From: Paenibacillus caseinilyticus | GTDB lineage: Bacteria; Bacillota; Bacilli; Paenibacillales; NBRC-103111 | Assembly: GCF_027533645.1 (NCBI RefSeq) | Contig: NZ_JAQAGY010000001.1 | Location: 310,001-374,000, forward strand | Length of the DNA stretch: 64,000 nt | Reading direction: 5' to 3' | Part shown: in pieces, positions 16,929 to 26,636 of the stretch | Numbering within the stretch: the stretch's first letter is position 1 | Layout of the letters: each line of letters starts with the position of its first letter | Translations under genes and position numbers: made by a program | Notes under the pieces: generated by a model | What the model was told of the DNA's origin: nothing | Database searches by the model: none | The model's input: only the letters and a program-made list of their open reading frames with translations

Positions 16929-17325
16929 GGTATCATGGCACCTCCTGTTTAAGGTTAGGGACATGGCGGCTTAAACCGCCCGGCTTCTTTGTTCCATATT
17001 TATGTATTATTACCCGGCTTAGAGCTTTCTCTACCGTCTAACCTTCGGCTCTGCTCATGGCTTAGGGTCGGCTTAGGGTCATACTGACATTCTCGGGTCA
17101 CCTGACATTCTCGGGTTTCCTGACTCTCCCTCTTATTTTGCTCCAACCGGGACAACATCATCCCGAAGTCTCCCCGCTCCCCACGCCCACTCCCTGTTTC
17201 CCGTCCTTGCACTGAAGCCGCAAACCCGGCAGCCCTGCCTCATCCACCGAGCACACGGCGGAATGCGGCAGAGCTTTACGCGTATCGATCATCCCTTGTT
17301 TCCTCCGGTATCCTTCGGCCCACTT
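16929..17325. other. Intergenic region with short tandem repeats
   Basis: No convincing gene. Two imperfect tandem duplications are visible: GGCTTAGGGTC twice at about 17059-17080, and CTGACATTCTCGGGT twice at about 17084-17117. An AT-rich patch near 16990-17010 could be the promoter of the metallo-hydrolase. The rest shows no recognisable signal. Confidence 0.5.
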
Positions 17326-18387
17326 CTATACCTGGTCCCTGCGGCCCCTTCGAGGCATCACAGGAGTCCGCAGCACCTTCATCGTATGGCGGGCTGCCCC
17401 GGCCAGCTCCCTCTCTTCCCGGCGGCTCAATCCGTAGCGCTTGCCGGCCGATACCCAAGTCGGCAGCGCGGGTACCACTTCGTAGCGCATGGCCGGTCCC
17501 TTCCCCAGCCTTCGGGTCCAGGTCGGCACGTAATCCGTGTCGCGGATCCATACCGTTCCATCCTCTTCCTTCACGATAAGCGCCGAGAAGATCAACCCGC
17601 TGCGTGTCGCCGGATTGTTCATCAGCGTCGGGGAGATGAAGTTGCCGAGCGAATACAATGCCGCCTGCTTCGGCGTCCGCAGCGCCGGCTGGATCACGTG
17701 CGGATGGGATCCGAGCACCACGTCAGCGCCGCCGGACAGCAGCCGCCTCATCAAGCGCCGCTGCACCTCCACGGGGCGGTGCGTATACTCGCGTCCCCAA
17801 TGCGGACAAACCACGAGCACATCGCAGAGGGGCCGCAGCGCTCTCACCTCCCTTAGCATCCGGTCTTCATCGAGAAGATCCACGCACCAGTCATACCCCG
17901 GCGGGATGGGAATCTTGTTCGTGCTTTTGGAATAGGCGAGCATGCCCACCCGGATTCCGTTCACTTCCCGGATCAAGGGAACGGAGGCTTCTTCCGCCGT
18001 GCGGTAAGTGCCCGTATGGGACAGTCCGCAGCTGTCGAGCACATCAAGGGTCCGCCGCAGTCCGTCCAGCCCCCGGTCGAGGCAATGGTTGTTCGCGGTA
18101 ACGAGCACATCGAAGCCTGCGTCCTTCAGGGCGGGAGCCAGTTCATCCGGCGCGTTGAATGTATAGAATCCGGTTGCCTCCGACTTCCGCGTATAGCGTT
18201 CCTCGGGTCCGGCCAGCGGTATTTCGAGGTTGCCGATCGTAAGATCCGCGAGGCGGAGTATCGGGGCCGCATGCCGGAACAGAGGGGCAAAGTCTCGTTG
18301 TCCCGTACGAGATATACCGGTGGAAGCAATGATCTTATGGGAGATGAGAATGTCTCCGACGGCCGTCAGCCTGAGTTCGGAGGGCAT
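17326..18387 (-). CDS. CapA-family (PGA_cap) metallophosphatase-like protein
   Basis: A 353-residue protein of the family that includes the poly-gamma-glutamate capsule protein CapA. Family motifs in order: LTAVGDILISHK near the N-terminus, LTIGNLEIPLAG, VTANNHCLDRG, VCPHWGREYTHRPV and GSHPHVIQPAL with LYSLGNFI. No signal peptide or membrane anchor is seen, unlike classical CapA. There are no capB, capC or capD genes nearby, so a role in polyglutamate synthesis is doubtful. The His/Asp/Asn set suggests a metal-dependent phosphoesterase fold. Confidence 0.88.
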   Translation of the reverse strand: MPSELRLTAVGDILISHKIIASTGISRTGQRDFAPLFRHAAPILRLADLTIGNLEIPLAGPEERYTRKSEATGFYTFNAPDELAPALKDAGFDVLVTANNHCLDRGLDGLRRTLDVLDSCGLSHTGTYRTAEEASVPLIREVNGIRVGMLAYSKSTNKIPIPPGYDWCVDLLDEDRMLREVRALRPLCDVLVVCPHWGREYTHRPVEVQRRLMRRLLSGGADVVLGSHPHVIQPALRTPKQAALYSLGNFISPTLMNNPATRSGLIFSALIVKEEDGTVWIRDTDYVPTWTRRLGKGPAMRYEVVPALPTWVSAGKRYGLSRREERELAGAARHTMKVLRTPVMPRRGRRDQV

Positions 18388-18596
18388 CTGGGTATCACAT
18401 CCTTCGTTATGCAGGGATACCTTATCCTATTCGTACCGATCCTCTGCAGTCACCAAGAGACGGGCCTGGAGCTGCCGGTCATAAAAGCATCATCCCCCTC
18501 TCCGCGGATCTCGGGGCACAGCTCTGCGATCATGCTATAGAATAACGGCGGAATGCCAGAGATTCCCACCGACTGCCCTTCCCTCATGGAATGAAA

Positions 18597-18629
18597 AACA
18601 AAACAGCCTCCGCCGGGGGCGGAGACTGT
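18597..18629 (-). terminator. Terminator of the RND operon
   Basis: ACAG-CTCCGCC (18603-18614) pairs with GGCGGAG-CTGT (18618-18629) with one mismatch and a 3-base loop. On the minus strand TTTTGTTTTTC follows. It lies 26 bp after the stop at 18655. Confidence 0.8.
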
Positions 18630-18654
18630 CTTGATATATCAAGCGAATGCGGCG

Positions 18655-20355
18655 TTACTGCTTCAGCTTCATGAGCAGACGGTTCGCCGTGCCGGACTCG
18701 GTCTCGACCGACTCGTACACGTTGATCGTCAGCGGGTACTGCAGCTGTTCGGTCTGCAGATTGCTGAACGTCAGTGTCTGGCGTCCGCTCAGCAGACGGT
18801 TCTCGCCTGTGAACCCGTGGGTCTCGGAAGCTACAACCCGGCCTGCCGTATCGGTGAGTTCGAACTTCAGCTTGGAGAAGCCGGCATCGACCATCACATC
18901 ATCCGTTACGCTGAAATCGAGATCCATCGTCAGCTTGTAGGAATACTGCAGCGTCGTGGAGCTGAACTGCGAGTTCAGTGTCCAGTAGCCGAGCTTCACA
19001 TCATAAGGGTACATCTTGTACGTCGTGCCGCCCTCTGCGTCTTTCTGCAGAGGAGCCTTGATCATTGCGATTTCTTGGACATAAGGCGCAGCCGACTTCG
19101 CATCGGAGAGCTTGATGCCGAAGGTCTCGCTCTTCTCCGTCTTCGGCACGTTGAAGGAATAGGTCACGACGGAAGCGACATTCGGCTCAAGGGTGAGCGC
19201 GCTCGTCTTCTGGCGGCTTCCTGTATAAGATGCCCCGGCAGACGTGGCCAGATCCGCTTGGAAGGACGGCAGCACTGCCGACTTCGATCCGCGGTTGACC
19301 AGCTTAAACTTAGCCACGACCGTCTGGTAGCCCTGCTCGGCGTTCTCATGACGGTGCAGTTCCACCAGGGACACTTCCGTATTCTCACCGATGATCTGGT
19401 TCAGCGGGTCAAAGGAGATCGGTGCCCCGTTCTTGTATTCCGGCAAGCCCGCCAGCTTCGTCTCCGATACCTCCGGAAGCGACAGCTTCAAGCGGGGAAC
19501 ATCGAAGCCCACCGCGGCAGTGCCTTCGCCATAGGCGTCTGAAGTGACGATGAGCAGTCCGTCGGGCTCTACCCCGTTATCCACCTTCACTGCATAGTGG
19601 ACATACGCCTTCTCGCCCGGCTCCAGCGCCTCCGGCGCTTCCTTGGTCCGCTCGCCGGAGTACTGCTTGCCGCCGGTCAGCCCGTCGATGCGGAACTGCG
19701 GCAGCGTAGCCCGCTTATCCGTAGGATTCTCGACCAGCAGGGTCACCAGGTAAGTCTGGCCTTCCTCGCTGAGCTGCTGGGACCAGCCCTGCGGCGTGTA
19801 CGTCAGCTTGGAAGAGAGCGACGGAATGGTGAAGGGGCTGCCCCAGGCACTGGCTGGCGTATCCGCACCCGGGCGGCCTGCGTCGGAGGTGCTCACGGGA
19901 ATGCGGAGCAGCTCCGTCTCTAGCCTCGGGTACACATACTCGTCCACTTCCACGAAGGACAGTGAAGCGATATTGAAATCCCCGCCGTCCACCGTGGAGA
20001 GATAGACCAGCTCCACGGTTTCCTTGGACTGGATCGACTTGGCATTCGCTGCGCTGGATGCCAGAGTGTACTCCACTCCGTCATTCGTCACCGCCCGCAG
20101 CTCGTATTCCGGCACGCGGGTTTTCTTCGCGGATGTATTCGTCAGGCGGACAACCGCCGCGACCTGGGTTCCGTCTTCCACTGCTTTGACAGCCGCGCTC
20201 TTCACTTCCGCCTGGATCGAACCGGTCAGGCTGTAGCCTGCTGACTCTACGGCTGCAGCGACAGCGGCCTGCGCGCCCCATACCGGGAATGTGCCCGAGG
20301 CGGCGATCGCAGTGGACAGAACAGCAGAGGTAACAATCTTATGCCATGTTTTCAT
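18655..20355 (-). CDS. Secreted protein with three related beta-type repeats
   Basis: A 566-residue exported protein I cannot place in a named family. It has a signal peptide (MKTWHKIVTSAVLSTAIAAS, cleavage near GAQAA). Three diverged copies of one motif are seen at about residues 65-100, 203-236 and 345-381. Each has the pattern 'hydrophobic strand, N-x-K/S, xLPxF (or VPEYEL), G-x-x-Y-x-G/L'. Such modules resemble the beta-sandwich domains of cell-surface proteins. ATG at 20355 follows GGAGG. It is the last gene of a three-gene operon with an RND adaptor and pump, 61 bp after the adaptor, so a role in efflux outside the membrane is likely but not proven. Confidence 0.75.
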   Translation of the reverse strand: MKTWHKIVTSAVLSTAIAASGTFPVWGAQAAVAAAVESAGYSLTGSIQAEVKSAAVKAVEDGTQVAAVVRLTNTSAKKTRVPEYELRAVTNDGVEYTLASSAANAKSIQSKETVELVYLSTVDGGDFNIASLSFVEVDEYVYPRLETELLRIPVSTSDAGRPGADTPASAWGSPFTIPSLSSKLTYTPQGWSQQLSEEGQTYLVTLLVENPTDKRATLPQFRIDGLTGGKQYSGERTKEAPEALEPGEKAYVHYAVKVDNGVEPDGLLIVTSDAYGEGTAAVGFDVPRLKLSLPEVSETKLAGLPEYKNGAPISFDPLNQIIGENTEVSLVELHRHENAEQGYQTVVAKFKLVNRGSKSAVLPSFQADLATSAGASYTGSRQKTSALTLEPNVASVVTYSFNVPKTEKSETFGIKLSDAKSAAPYVQEIAMIKAPLQKDAEGGTTYKMYPYDVKLGYWTLNSQFSSTTLQYSYKLTMDLDFSVTDDVMVDAGFSKLKFELTDTAGRVVASETHGFTGENRLLSGRQTLTFSNLQTEQLQYPLTINVYESVETESGTANRLLMKLKQ

Positions 20356-20416
20356 GTGAGAATCCTCCATTCATACTGGATGCGTCTGGAATCTGGGTTG
20401 AATCGGTGGTGTGCTG

Positions 20417-21757
20417 CTACTTCTTCTCGGCGGAGGAGGCTGCCGGTGCTTCAGTGGAAGCTGGTGCAGGTGTCCCGGAGGCCGCTGCGGCCGTACCGGT
20501 GTTCACGGTCTGCCCGTCCTTCAGCTGCGACAGGCCGGAGGTAACGATGGTCTCGCCTTCCGCAAGTCCTCCGAGCACTTCCTGGTACACATCCTTCACC
20601 CGGCCGGTCTGGATGGCGCGCTTCTCGACCTTGTCTCCGTTCAGGACATAGACGAAGGCGTCGGAGCCGTCACGCACGATGCTGAGCGTAGGCACGGAGA
20701 CTACTGTCTCTTGCGCTTCATCCGTCAGCTCGAGCAGGACACGGCTGCCTGCCGCATAGCTGCCCTGCGGATTCACTGCCTGCAGCTCCATCGTGTAGGT
20801 TTTCGTCTCGGCATTCACCACACCGCTGAGGAAGGTAATCGCCGCCTTCTCTTTCTTGTCCGGCTGGCCCGGAACATAGAAGGTCAGCTCCTGCTTGTTC
20901 TTCACGGCCGCATAAGCCGATTCAGTGAGCTCGGTCTTGAACTTGACCGACCCGCTGCTCTGCACCTGGCCTGCCGTGAAGTTCTGGGCGACCGTCATGC
21001 CTTTCTCTACGGTAAAGTCCGTAAGGATGCCGTCCGCCGGAGCTTTCACCTCATAGTTCTCGAGATCGCGCTGCGCATCACCGATCGCTATACGATTCGA
21101 TTCGAGCTGTGACTCTTGTGACGCAAGCGAGTTCGTGGAATCCAGGGAACGCAGCTTGTCGTTCTGAATGCCGAGATCACGCTCGGCGTTCGACACGGTC
21201 TCCTCCGATTGCTCCACCTGGCGTTTGGTCACCAGACCGTTGTCATAGTCGTTCAGCATTTTGTTGTGGTTCTTCTTCGCATCGTCGAGCGCCTGCTGCG
21301 CCTTCGTAATCGCGTTGAGCAGATCGGTCCGCTCGTTCTTACGGTCCTCCCGCGCCTTCTCCAGAGTCTGCTCCGCACTCGTAAGGGTCACCTGGCTCTT
21401 CTGCACCTGCGAGACAGCGTCACGGGAGTCGATCCGGAAGAGGACCTCTCCGGCGCGTACAGCCGCTCCCTTGCTCTTCAGCACCTCAGTCACTTGGCCG
21501 CCTGCCTTCGTGATGACATCCAGCTTCACATTCGATACTACATCGGCCAGCTGCTCACGCGGATCGGCGATCAGATGCTTCTCCACCTTGCCCGTCTTCA
21601 CCGGTTTCTGCTGCGCTTCTCCCTGCTGTGCTGCAGGAGCGGCAGGTGCCCCGGGCGGCGAGCACGCAGCCGCCACCGAGGATACCAGCAGAAGAATACC
21701 TAAGGATTGGGCATAACGCCGTTTCGAATTTATCTTGGATTGAAATACTTGTCTCAT
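20417..21757 (-). CDS. RND efflux adaptor (HlyD/MFP) lipoprotein
   Basis: A 446-residue membrane-fusion protein. The signal peptide ends in lipobox VAAAC with a Pro/Ala-rich linker. The lipoyl-like half motifs (ITKAGGQVTEVLKSKGAAVRAGEVLFRID, then YEVKAPADGILTDFTVEKG) flank a coiled-coil hairpin at about residues 115-225. A beta-barrel and the membrane-proximal domain (LEVLGGLAEGETIVTSGLSQLKDGQTV) follow. The ATG at 21757 is preferred: GAGGAGG lies nine bases upstream, while a GTG at 21775 overlaps the pump's stop. A Ser/Pro/Ala-rich tail ends the protein. The gene follows the RND pump by 14 bp. Confidence 0.9.
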   Translation of the reverse strand: MRQVFQSKINSKRRYAQSLGILLLVSSVAAACSPPGAPAAPAAQQGEAQQKPVKTGKVEKHLIADPREQLADVVSNVKLDVITKAGGQVTEVLKSKGAAVRAGEVLFRIDSRDAVSQVQKSQVTLTSAEQTLEKAREDRKNERTDLLNAITKAQQALDDAKKNHNKMLNDYDNGLVTKRQVEQSEETVSNAERDLGIQNDKLRSLDSTNSLASQESQLESNRIAIGDAQRDLENYEVKAPADGILTDFTVEKGMTVAQNFTAGQVQSSGSVKFKTELTESAYAAVKNKQELTFYVPGQPDKKEKAAITFLSGVVNAETKTYTMELQAVNPQGSYAAGSRVLLELTDEAQETVVSVPTLSIVRDGSDAFVYVLNGDKVEKRAIQTGRVKDVYQEVLGGLAEGETIVTSGLSQLKDGQTVNTGTAAAASGTPAPASTEAPAASSAEKK

Positions 21758-21771
21758 GGGTTGGTTCCTCC

Positions 21772-24700
21772 TCACATTCCTGCCGAAGTCTGGGTGATAT
21801 CCGGACCGGCGCCCTTATTTATCGAGAACCGGCGTGCCAGCCGGGCTTTGGCGGATTCGATCAGTTCATAGACGATCGGCACGACGAACAGCGTCAGCAG
21901 TGTCGATGTCGCAAGGCCGCCGATTACGACAACGGCAAGACCCTTGGAGATCATACCGCCGCTGTCGGAGAAGCCGAGAGCCAGCGGAAGCAGCGCTACA
22001 ATCGTAGCGCCGGCCGTCATGATGATCGGCCGCAGACGGACCAAGCCCGCATCCAGCAGCGCATGCCGGACGGTATACCCTTCGCGCCGCATCTGCTGCG
22101 CACGGTCAACCAGTACGATGGCATTCGTGACCACAATCCCGATCAGCATCATGAAGCCGATCATCGAGGTGACGTTGAGCGATTCCCCGCTGATGAACAG
22201 CCCGAGCAGACCGCCAATAGCGGCAAGCGGCAGGGAGAAGAGAATCGCGAATGGAGCGCTGGCATTCCCGAACGCCAGTACCATAATCAGATATACCATG
22301 AATATCGCGACGCCCATGGCCATGAAGAGCTGGGAGAAGCTTTCGTTGATATCCTCGGAGACGCCCTTGACTTCACGCGAAACTCCAGTTGGAAGCTCCA
22401 ATTGGTTCAGCTCAGCGGAGACGCGGGCGGCTACGCCGCTTTTGTCCGTCGAGTTAATCTTTGCCGTTACACTCACAAGCTGTTCTTGAGCTTCCCGTTG
22501 GATGGCCATCGGAGCTTCGACTTCAGTGATTTTGGCAATCTCATTGAGATAAACCGTCTTCCCGGTAGAGCTCTTCAGCGGCATGATGCCGAGCTTCTCC
22601 AGCGAGTTCTTGTCATCCCCCTCGAGGGACACCGTGGTTGTGTATGTGATGTTGTCGAGCTTGATGTCACCGAGCGCTTGCTCGGCAATCCAGGAGCGTG
22701 CACTCTCGCGGACAGCCGCCGCGCTGAGACCGAAGGCTCTGGCTTTGCGCTGGTCGACCGTAATCTCCACCTGCGTCTTGGAGTCGCTGATGCTGTCTTC
22801 GACCTCCGAGAGCTCCGGATACGTCTCGAGCTTCTCGCGGATGATCACCATCGCCTGCTCCAGCTGGTCTTGGTCATCCCCTTTGAGTGAGTACGAGAAG
22901 TCTGTCGTGGAGATGCCGCCTCCCCCTCCGAGTGCGCGGGGTTCAACCTCCGAACCTACCGGAAGCTCGTTCAGAATCAAATTTTTGTATTCATCTTTGA
23001 CTTGATCGGGGTCCGCATTCGCAGAGACTTCCACATAGATCTCCGCCTTATACGGCACCTGGTCGTCACCACCGCCGTAACCGACGAGGGACTCAATATA
23101 GGTGAACAGCGGCTGTCCCTGGCTGTCCTTCGACTCCTGCATCATCGCTTCCAGTTCCTTGACCTTCGCATCCATCGAATTCATCGAAGTATCGTAAGGC
23201 AGCTTCAGCTGATAATACATGGTTCGCGCTGAGGCTCCCGAAGGAACGAACGATACGGCCAGATTCGGCACGATAGCCGCGATCGACACCACGAGCAGCA
23301 GCAGGGAGGCCAACAGCGTCTTGATCCGGTTGTTCAGGCTCCAGTGAAGCATGCGCTCGTACACATTGATGATCCGGCCTTTGGGCACATCATCATGGCT
23401 GTGTCCGGCACCCGCCTTGGTGTCGCGCAGAACCAGAATCTTGGCCAGCATCGGAATCACCGTCAGCGCTACGACCAGGGACGTCAGCAGGGCAACGACC
23501 AGCGTAATGGCGAACGGCCGGAAAATCTCGCCCACAATCCCGCTCACCAGGCCAATAGGCGCGAATACGCCGCATGTGGCAATCGTCGAAGAGGTAATCG
23601 CCATCGCTACCTGTGATGTGGCTTTGACAATGACGGATTCTTTCCGTTCATGGGCCTTCTGAAGCTCGGTATAAATATTCTCGATAACTACGATACTATC
23701 GTCAACGACCCGTCCTACTGCGATGAAAATACCGCCGAGGGTCATCGTATTCAACGTAATATCCAGCTGCATCATAATGAGCAGGGTAACCAGGATCGAC
23801 AGCGGAATCGAGACGAGCACGATCAGCGTCATCCGCATGTTTCTCAGGAACAAGAGAATCATCACGGCGGCCAAGAGCGCACCGATAATCCCTTCTTTCA
23901 CGAGACCGTGGATCGATTTCTCCACTTCATCTGCGCTGTCATACACCAGTTTAAATTCCACGCCGGGCATGGTCGTCTTCCATTTCTCGATGTATTCCTC
24001 CACATCAGCAGAGAAGTCCACCGCGTTCGCATCGCTTGTTTTGTACAATTGAATGCCGAGCGCCGGATGTCCGTCGAGCCGGGCAATGAATTCCGAATCC
24101 ATGACCGCCTGCACTTTGGCAATCTGCCCAAGCAGCAGCGGGGCGCCCGTACCGGTAGTGATCTCCAGCTCCTTCAGGGCGTACACGCTGGTCACATCCG
24201 CCGTGATCCGGGCCATCTTGTCATTGCCGCCGATCTCTACGGTACCGATCGGCCCGTTATTCAGGGCGCTCTTGATCGCATCCGTGACGGCCGATGGCGT
24301 TAACCCGTAAGCAGACAGCGCGTCGGCATCGAGCTCGATGTCCATCTTGGTCTCCCGGCTGCCGACCGAGTCGATATGGTCGACACCCGCCACGCCTTCG
24401 AATGCCGGTTCAATCTGGTCTTCGTAGAGCCGGTCAAGCTCCGACTGGCTCATGCCGTCCTTGGCGTAGAGAGCCATATAGTAGGCCGGCTGAGACGAGA
24501 ATCCAAAGGTGGATACACTCGGATTGCCTGCGGAGCTTGGCAGACTCAGCTCCTGTATAAGGCTTTCCACGTCCTGCTTTTTCTTATCGACATCCACCCC
24601 CTGCTTGAACTCGAGGACGACAGAAGACATACTGTCATTGGATGTCGATGTCATGTTATTCAAGTCTTCCATATTGCCCACTTTCTCTTCAATGGGCTTC

Positions 24701-24891
24701 GTGATCTCCTCCATTACATCTTCAGGCGCAGCCTGATATGTAGTGGTAACCATCACGTACGGAAACGAGATGTCCGGGAAGTTCTCGATCTTCAGCTTCG
24801 AAGCTGCGAACAGCCCGCCGCCGAACAGCATGGCGATGATGATGAACAAGGCTGCTACATTCTTCATGGAAAACCGGGTCAAACTGTTCAA
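21772..24891 (-). CDS. RND-family efflux pump (AcrB/SwrC-like)
   Basis: A 1039-residue inner-membrane transporter. It has the RND layout: TM1 at about residues 10-30, a large outer loop, a TM2-6 block with the GRVVDDSIVVIENIY segment of HAE-type pumps, a second outer loop, and a final TM block with a second SMIGFMMLIGIVVTNAIVLVDRA. The best relative in Gram-positives is SwrC (YerP) of B. subtilis, which exports surfactin and other amphiphiles. It heads the three-gene operon pump-adaptor-secreted protein. The two-component genes lie upstream on the same strand but are separated by a terminator, so regulation by them is an inference. Confidence 0.92.
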   Translation of the reverse strand: MNSLTRFSMKNVAALFIIIAMLFGGGLFAASKLKIENFPDISFPYVMVTTTYQAAPEDVMEEITKPIEEKVGNMEDLNNMTSTSNDSMSSVVLEFKQGVDVDKKKQDVESLIQELSLPSSAGNPSVSTFGFSSQPAYYMALYAKDGMSQSELDRLYEDQIEPAFEGVAGVDHIDSVGSRETKMDIELDADALSAYGLTPSAVTDAIKSALNNGPIGTVEIGGNDKMARITADVTSVYALKELEITTGTGAPLLLGQIAKVQAVMDSEFIARLDGHPALGIQLYKTSDANAVDFSADVEEYIEKWKTTMPGVEFKLVYDSADEVEKSIHGLVKEGIIGALLAAVMILLFLRNMRMTLIVLVSIPLSILVTLLIMMQLDITLNTMTLGGIFIAVGRVVDDSIVVIENIYTELQKAHERKESVIVKATSQVAMAITSSTIATCGVFAPIGLVSGIVGEIFRPFAITLVVALLTSLVVALTVIPMLAKILVLRDTKAGAGHSHDDVPKGRIINVYERMLHWSLNNRIKTLLASLLLLVVSIAAIVPNLAVSFVPSGASARTMYYQLKLPYDTSMNSMDAKVKELEAMMQESKDSQGQPLFTYIESLVGYGGGDDQVPYKAEIYVEVSANADPDQVKDEYKNLILNELPVGSEVEPRALGGGGGISTTDFSYSLKGDDQDQLEQAMVIIREKLETYPELSEVEDSISDSKTQVEITVDQRKARAFGLSAAAVRESARSWIAEQALGDIKLDNITYTTTVSLEGDDKNSLEKLGIMPLKSSTGKTVYLNEIAKITEVEAPMAIQREAQEQLVSVTAKINSTDKSGVAARVSAELNQLELPTGVSREVKGVSEDINESFSQLFMAMGVAIFMVYLIMVLAFGNASAPFAILFSLPLAAIGGLLGLFISGESLNVTSMIGFMMLIGIVVTNAIVLVDRAQQMRREGYTVRHALLDAGLVRLRPIIMTAGATIVALLPLALGFSDSGGMISKGLAVVVIGGLATSTLLTLFVVPIVYELIESAKARLARRFSINKGAGPDITQTSAGM

Positions 24892-25253
24892 TATGGCCCC
24901 TCCTATTCGGGTCTCTTCTCTAGGATAAGCCTAAATTACAGCATGAATATGAACGGAGCATGAACGCCGGGGACAATCATTGTCATTTTAATGCTTTATT
25001 CGACAAAGAAACGTCCGGCCCTTGCTCCCGGAGAAAAGCCTTCGGCATCCACACGGGTCCAAAGGCTTACTTTGTATGCGGTGGCTGCTGGGTGATCCTG
25101 ACCTCCCTGTCCGAACACAGACTTTCTTCTCCGAGTGGCGTTAGGACAGGCGGATTTTCACAGAGTGTGTCCCATCATCGAAAAAAAGGTCCTTTGCTTC
25201 GAGAGCAAAGGACCTTCCTTCTGCGAACTATTGGAGCTGCCGTGCGGGGCCTG
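24892..25253. other. Intergenic region before the RND pump
   Basis: No gene. It holds the terminator of the sensor kinase (25181-25216) and must contain the RND operon promoter. An AT-richer segment near 24905-24960 (TTCATGCTGTAATTTAGG on the minus strand) is a candidate, with no clear consensus boxes. Confidence 0.5.
25181..25216 (-). terminator. Terminator of the two-component operon
   Basis: AAGGTCCTTTGCT (25186-25198) and AGCAAAGGACCTT (25204-25216) form a perfect 13-bp stem with a 5-base loop. On the minus strand seven T follow. It lies 38 bp after the kinase stop. Confidence 0.92.
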
Positions 25254-26636
25254 CTACTCCCGCCGCTTCAAGAGGATATGCGGGAGGGTGACGGTGAATT
25301 CCGCCCCTTCTCCCGGCCTGCTGGCCGCCTCTACCGTGCCTCCGTGCAGATCGATGATCTTCTTGACGATCGACAGGCCGAGGCCGCTGCCTCCGGTCTC
25401 GCTCGACCGTGAGCGGTCCGCTTTGTAGAAGCGCTCGAAGAGACGGGCCTGTTCTTCCCCGGAGAAGCCGATTCCCGTATCGCTGATCTTCACCGTCACC
25501 TGATCCACCCCCGGCTTCAGATGGATGCGGACCGTGCCGCCCGCCGGGGTGAACTTCATCGCATTGCCGATCAGATTCATCCATACCTGGCTGAGCTGAT
25601 CGGGATCCCCGTGCACCTTCACGGAAGGCAGCTCGAGATGAAGCTCCAGGTCCTTCGCCGACCAGATCGGCTCCATGCTCAGAATGACGCCGCGCAGCTG
25701 CTCGTCGAGGTCATAGGTCTGGGGATGGAAGGGATGATGCTCTGACTCCAGGGACGCCAGCTTGAGCAGGTTCTCGCTGAGCCGGGAGAGCCGCTGGGCT
25801 TCGGTCTGGATGATCCGCAGGTATTCCACGCGCTCTTCCTCCCCCATCTGCCGCTCCTGCAGCACCTTCGAGAACCCCGCGATGGAGGTCAGCGGCGACT
25901 GGATCTCGTGCGACACATTCGAGACGAAGTCCTGCCGCATCCGCTCCATCTGCTTTAGTTCCCCCGCCATCTCGGTGAAGCTTACCGCTAGTTCCCCTAG
26001 TTCGTCCCGCCGCCTCCGCCAATCGAGCGAGATGTTGAAATCGCCCTTGGCGATCCTCCGGGAGGCTCTTGTCATGAGCTTCAGCGGATTGACGAGATAC
26101 CGGGCCCCGATCAGGATGAAGACGGATCCGGCGGCCAGCTGGATGGCAAGTGCCGTTACCATGGCATTGCGGATGTTCTTGGCCATCTTGGGTGCCGCGG
26201 GCTGAATAAAGAGCGCGTAAGGACGACCGTCGATCTCCATCGGGTAGCCCAGAAGGGCGCCTTCATCGCCCCCCTCCTCCAGCATACTGTAGTGAATCCC
26301 GCCGGCCAGCACCTTCTGCACGGCTTCCTTGCTTACGGACCGTTTATTCTTCACATTCCGGTAGCCGTACTCCCGGAAGCCTCCCTGGGCATCGATCAGA
26401 GAGACATAAAAAGGACGCGTCAGCACCCGGGCCTCCAAATATTGATTGATATCCATGCCGTTCGTCATTTTGTACGTATCGATGAGATCCAGGGCCACAA
26501 AGTGCAGATCCTCCTTCACATCCGCCCAGATTCGATCGGCGAAGAGAAGACCCGTAGCATAAAAGGCGATGAACAACCCGAGGATGACTGAGATCAGATA
26601 GGAGAGGATGATCCGGGTATACAGGGAGCCTCTCAT
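25254..26636 (-). CDS. Sensor histidine kinase
   Basis: A 460-residue membrane kinase. Two membrane spans (about 9-31 and 157-179) flank an extracytoplasmic domain of about 125 residues. Then come HAMP (180-232), a HisKA domain with phospho-acceptor His243 in SNVSHEIQSPLTSI, and an ATPase domain with Asn358 (LIGNAMKFTP), SDTGIGF and GGSGLGLSIVKKI. The start overlaps the response-regulator stop by 4 bp, so the two are coupled. The signal is unknown. The neighbouring RND operon is a plausible target given the order, but the terminator means it would be regulated in trans. Confidence 0.93.
   Translation of the reverse strand: MRGSLYTRIILSYLISVILGLFIAFYATGLLFADRIWADVKEDLHFVALDLIDTYKMTNGMDINQYLEARVLTRPFYVSLIDAQGGFREYGYRNVKNKRSVSKEAVQKVLAGGIHYSMLEEGGDEGALLGYPMEIDGRPYALFIQPAAPKMAKNIRNAMVTALAIQLAAGSVFILIGARYLVNPLKLMTRASRRIAKGDFNISLDWRRRRDELGELAVSFTEMAGELKQMERMRQDFVSNVSHEIQSPLTSIAGFSKVLQERQMGEEERVEYLRIIQTEAQRLSRLSENLLKLASLESEHHPFHPQTYDLDEQLRGVILSMEPIWSAKDLELHLELPSVKVHGDPDQLSQVWMNLIGNAMKFTPAGGTVRIHLKPGVDQVTVKISDTGIGFSGEEQARLFERFYKADRSRSSETGGSGLGLSIVKKIIDLHGGTVEAASRPGEGAEFTVTLPHILLKRRE

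Noticed and set aside
17000..17212. A 70-codon minus-strand frame with repeated RECQ-type segments
   Set aside because: It has no ribosome binding site and is only a translation of short tandem DNA duplications.
17326..18387. Capsule (polyglutamate) locus based on the CapA-family gene
   Set aside because: There is no signal peptide and no capB, capC or capD nearby.
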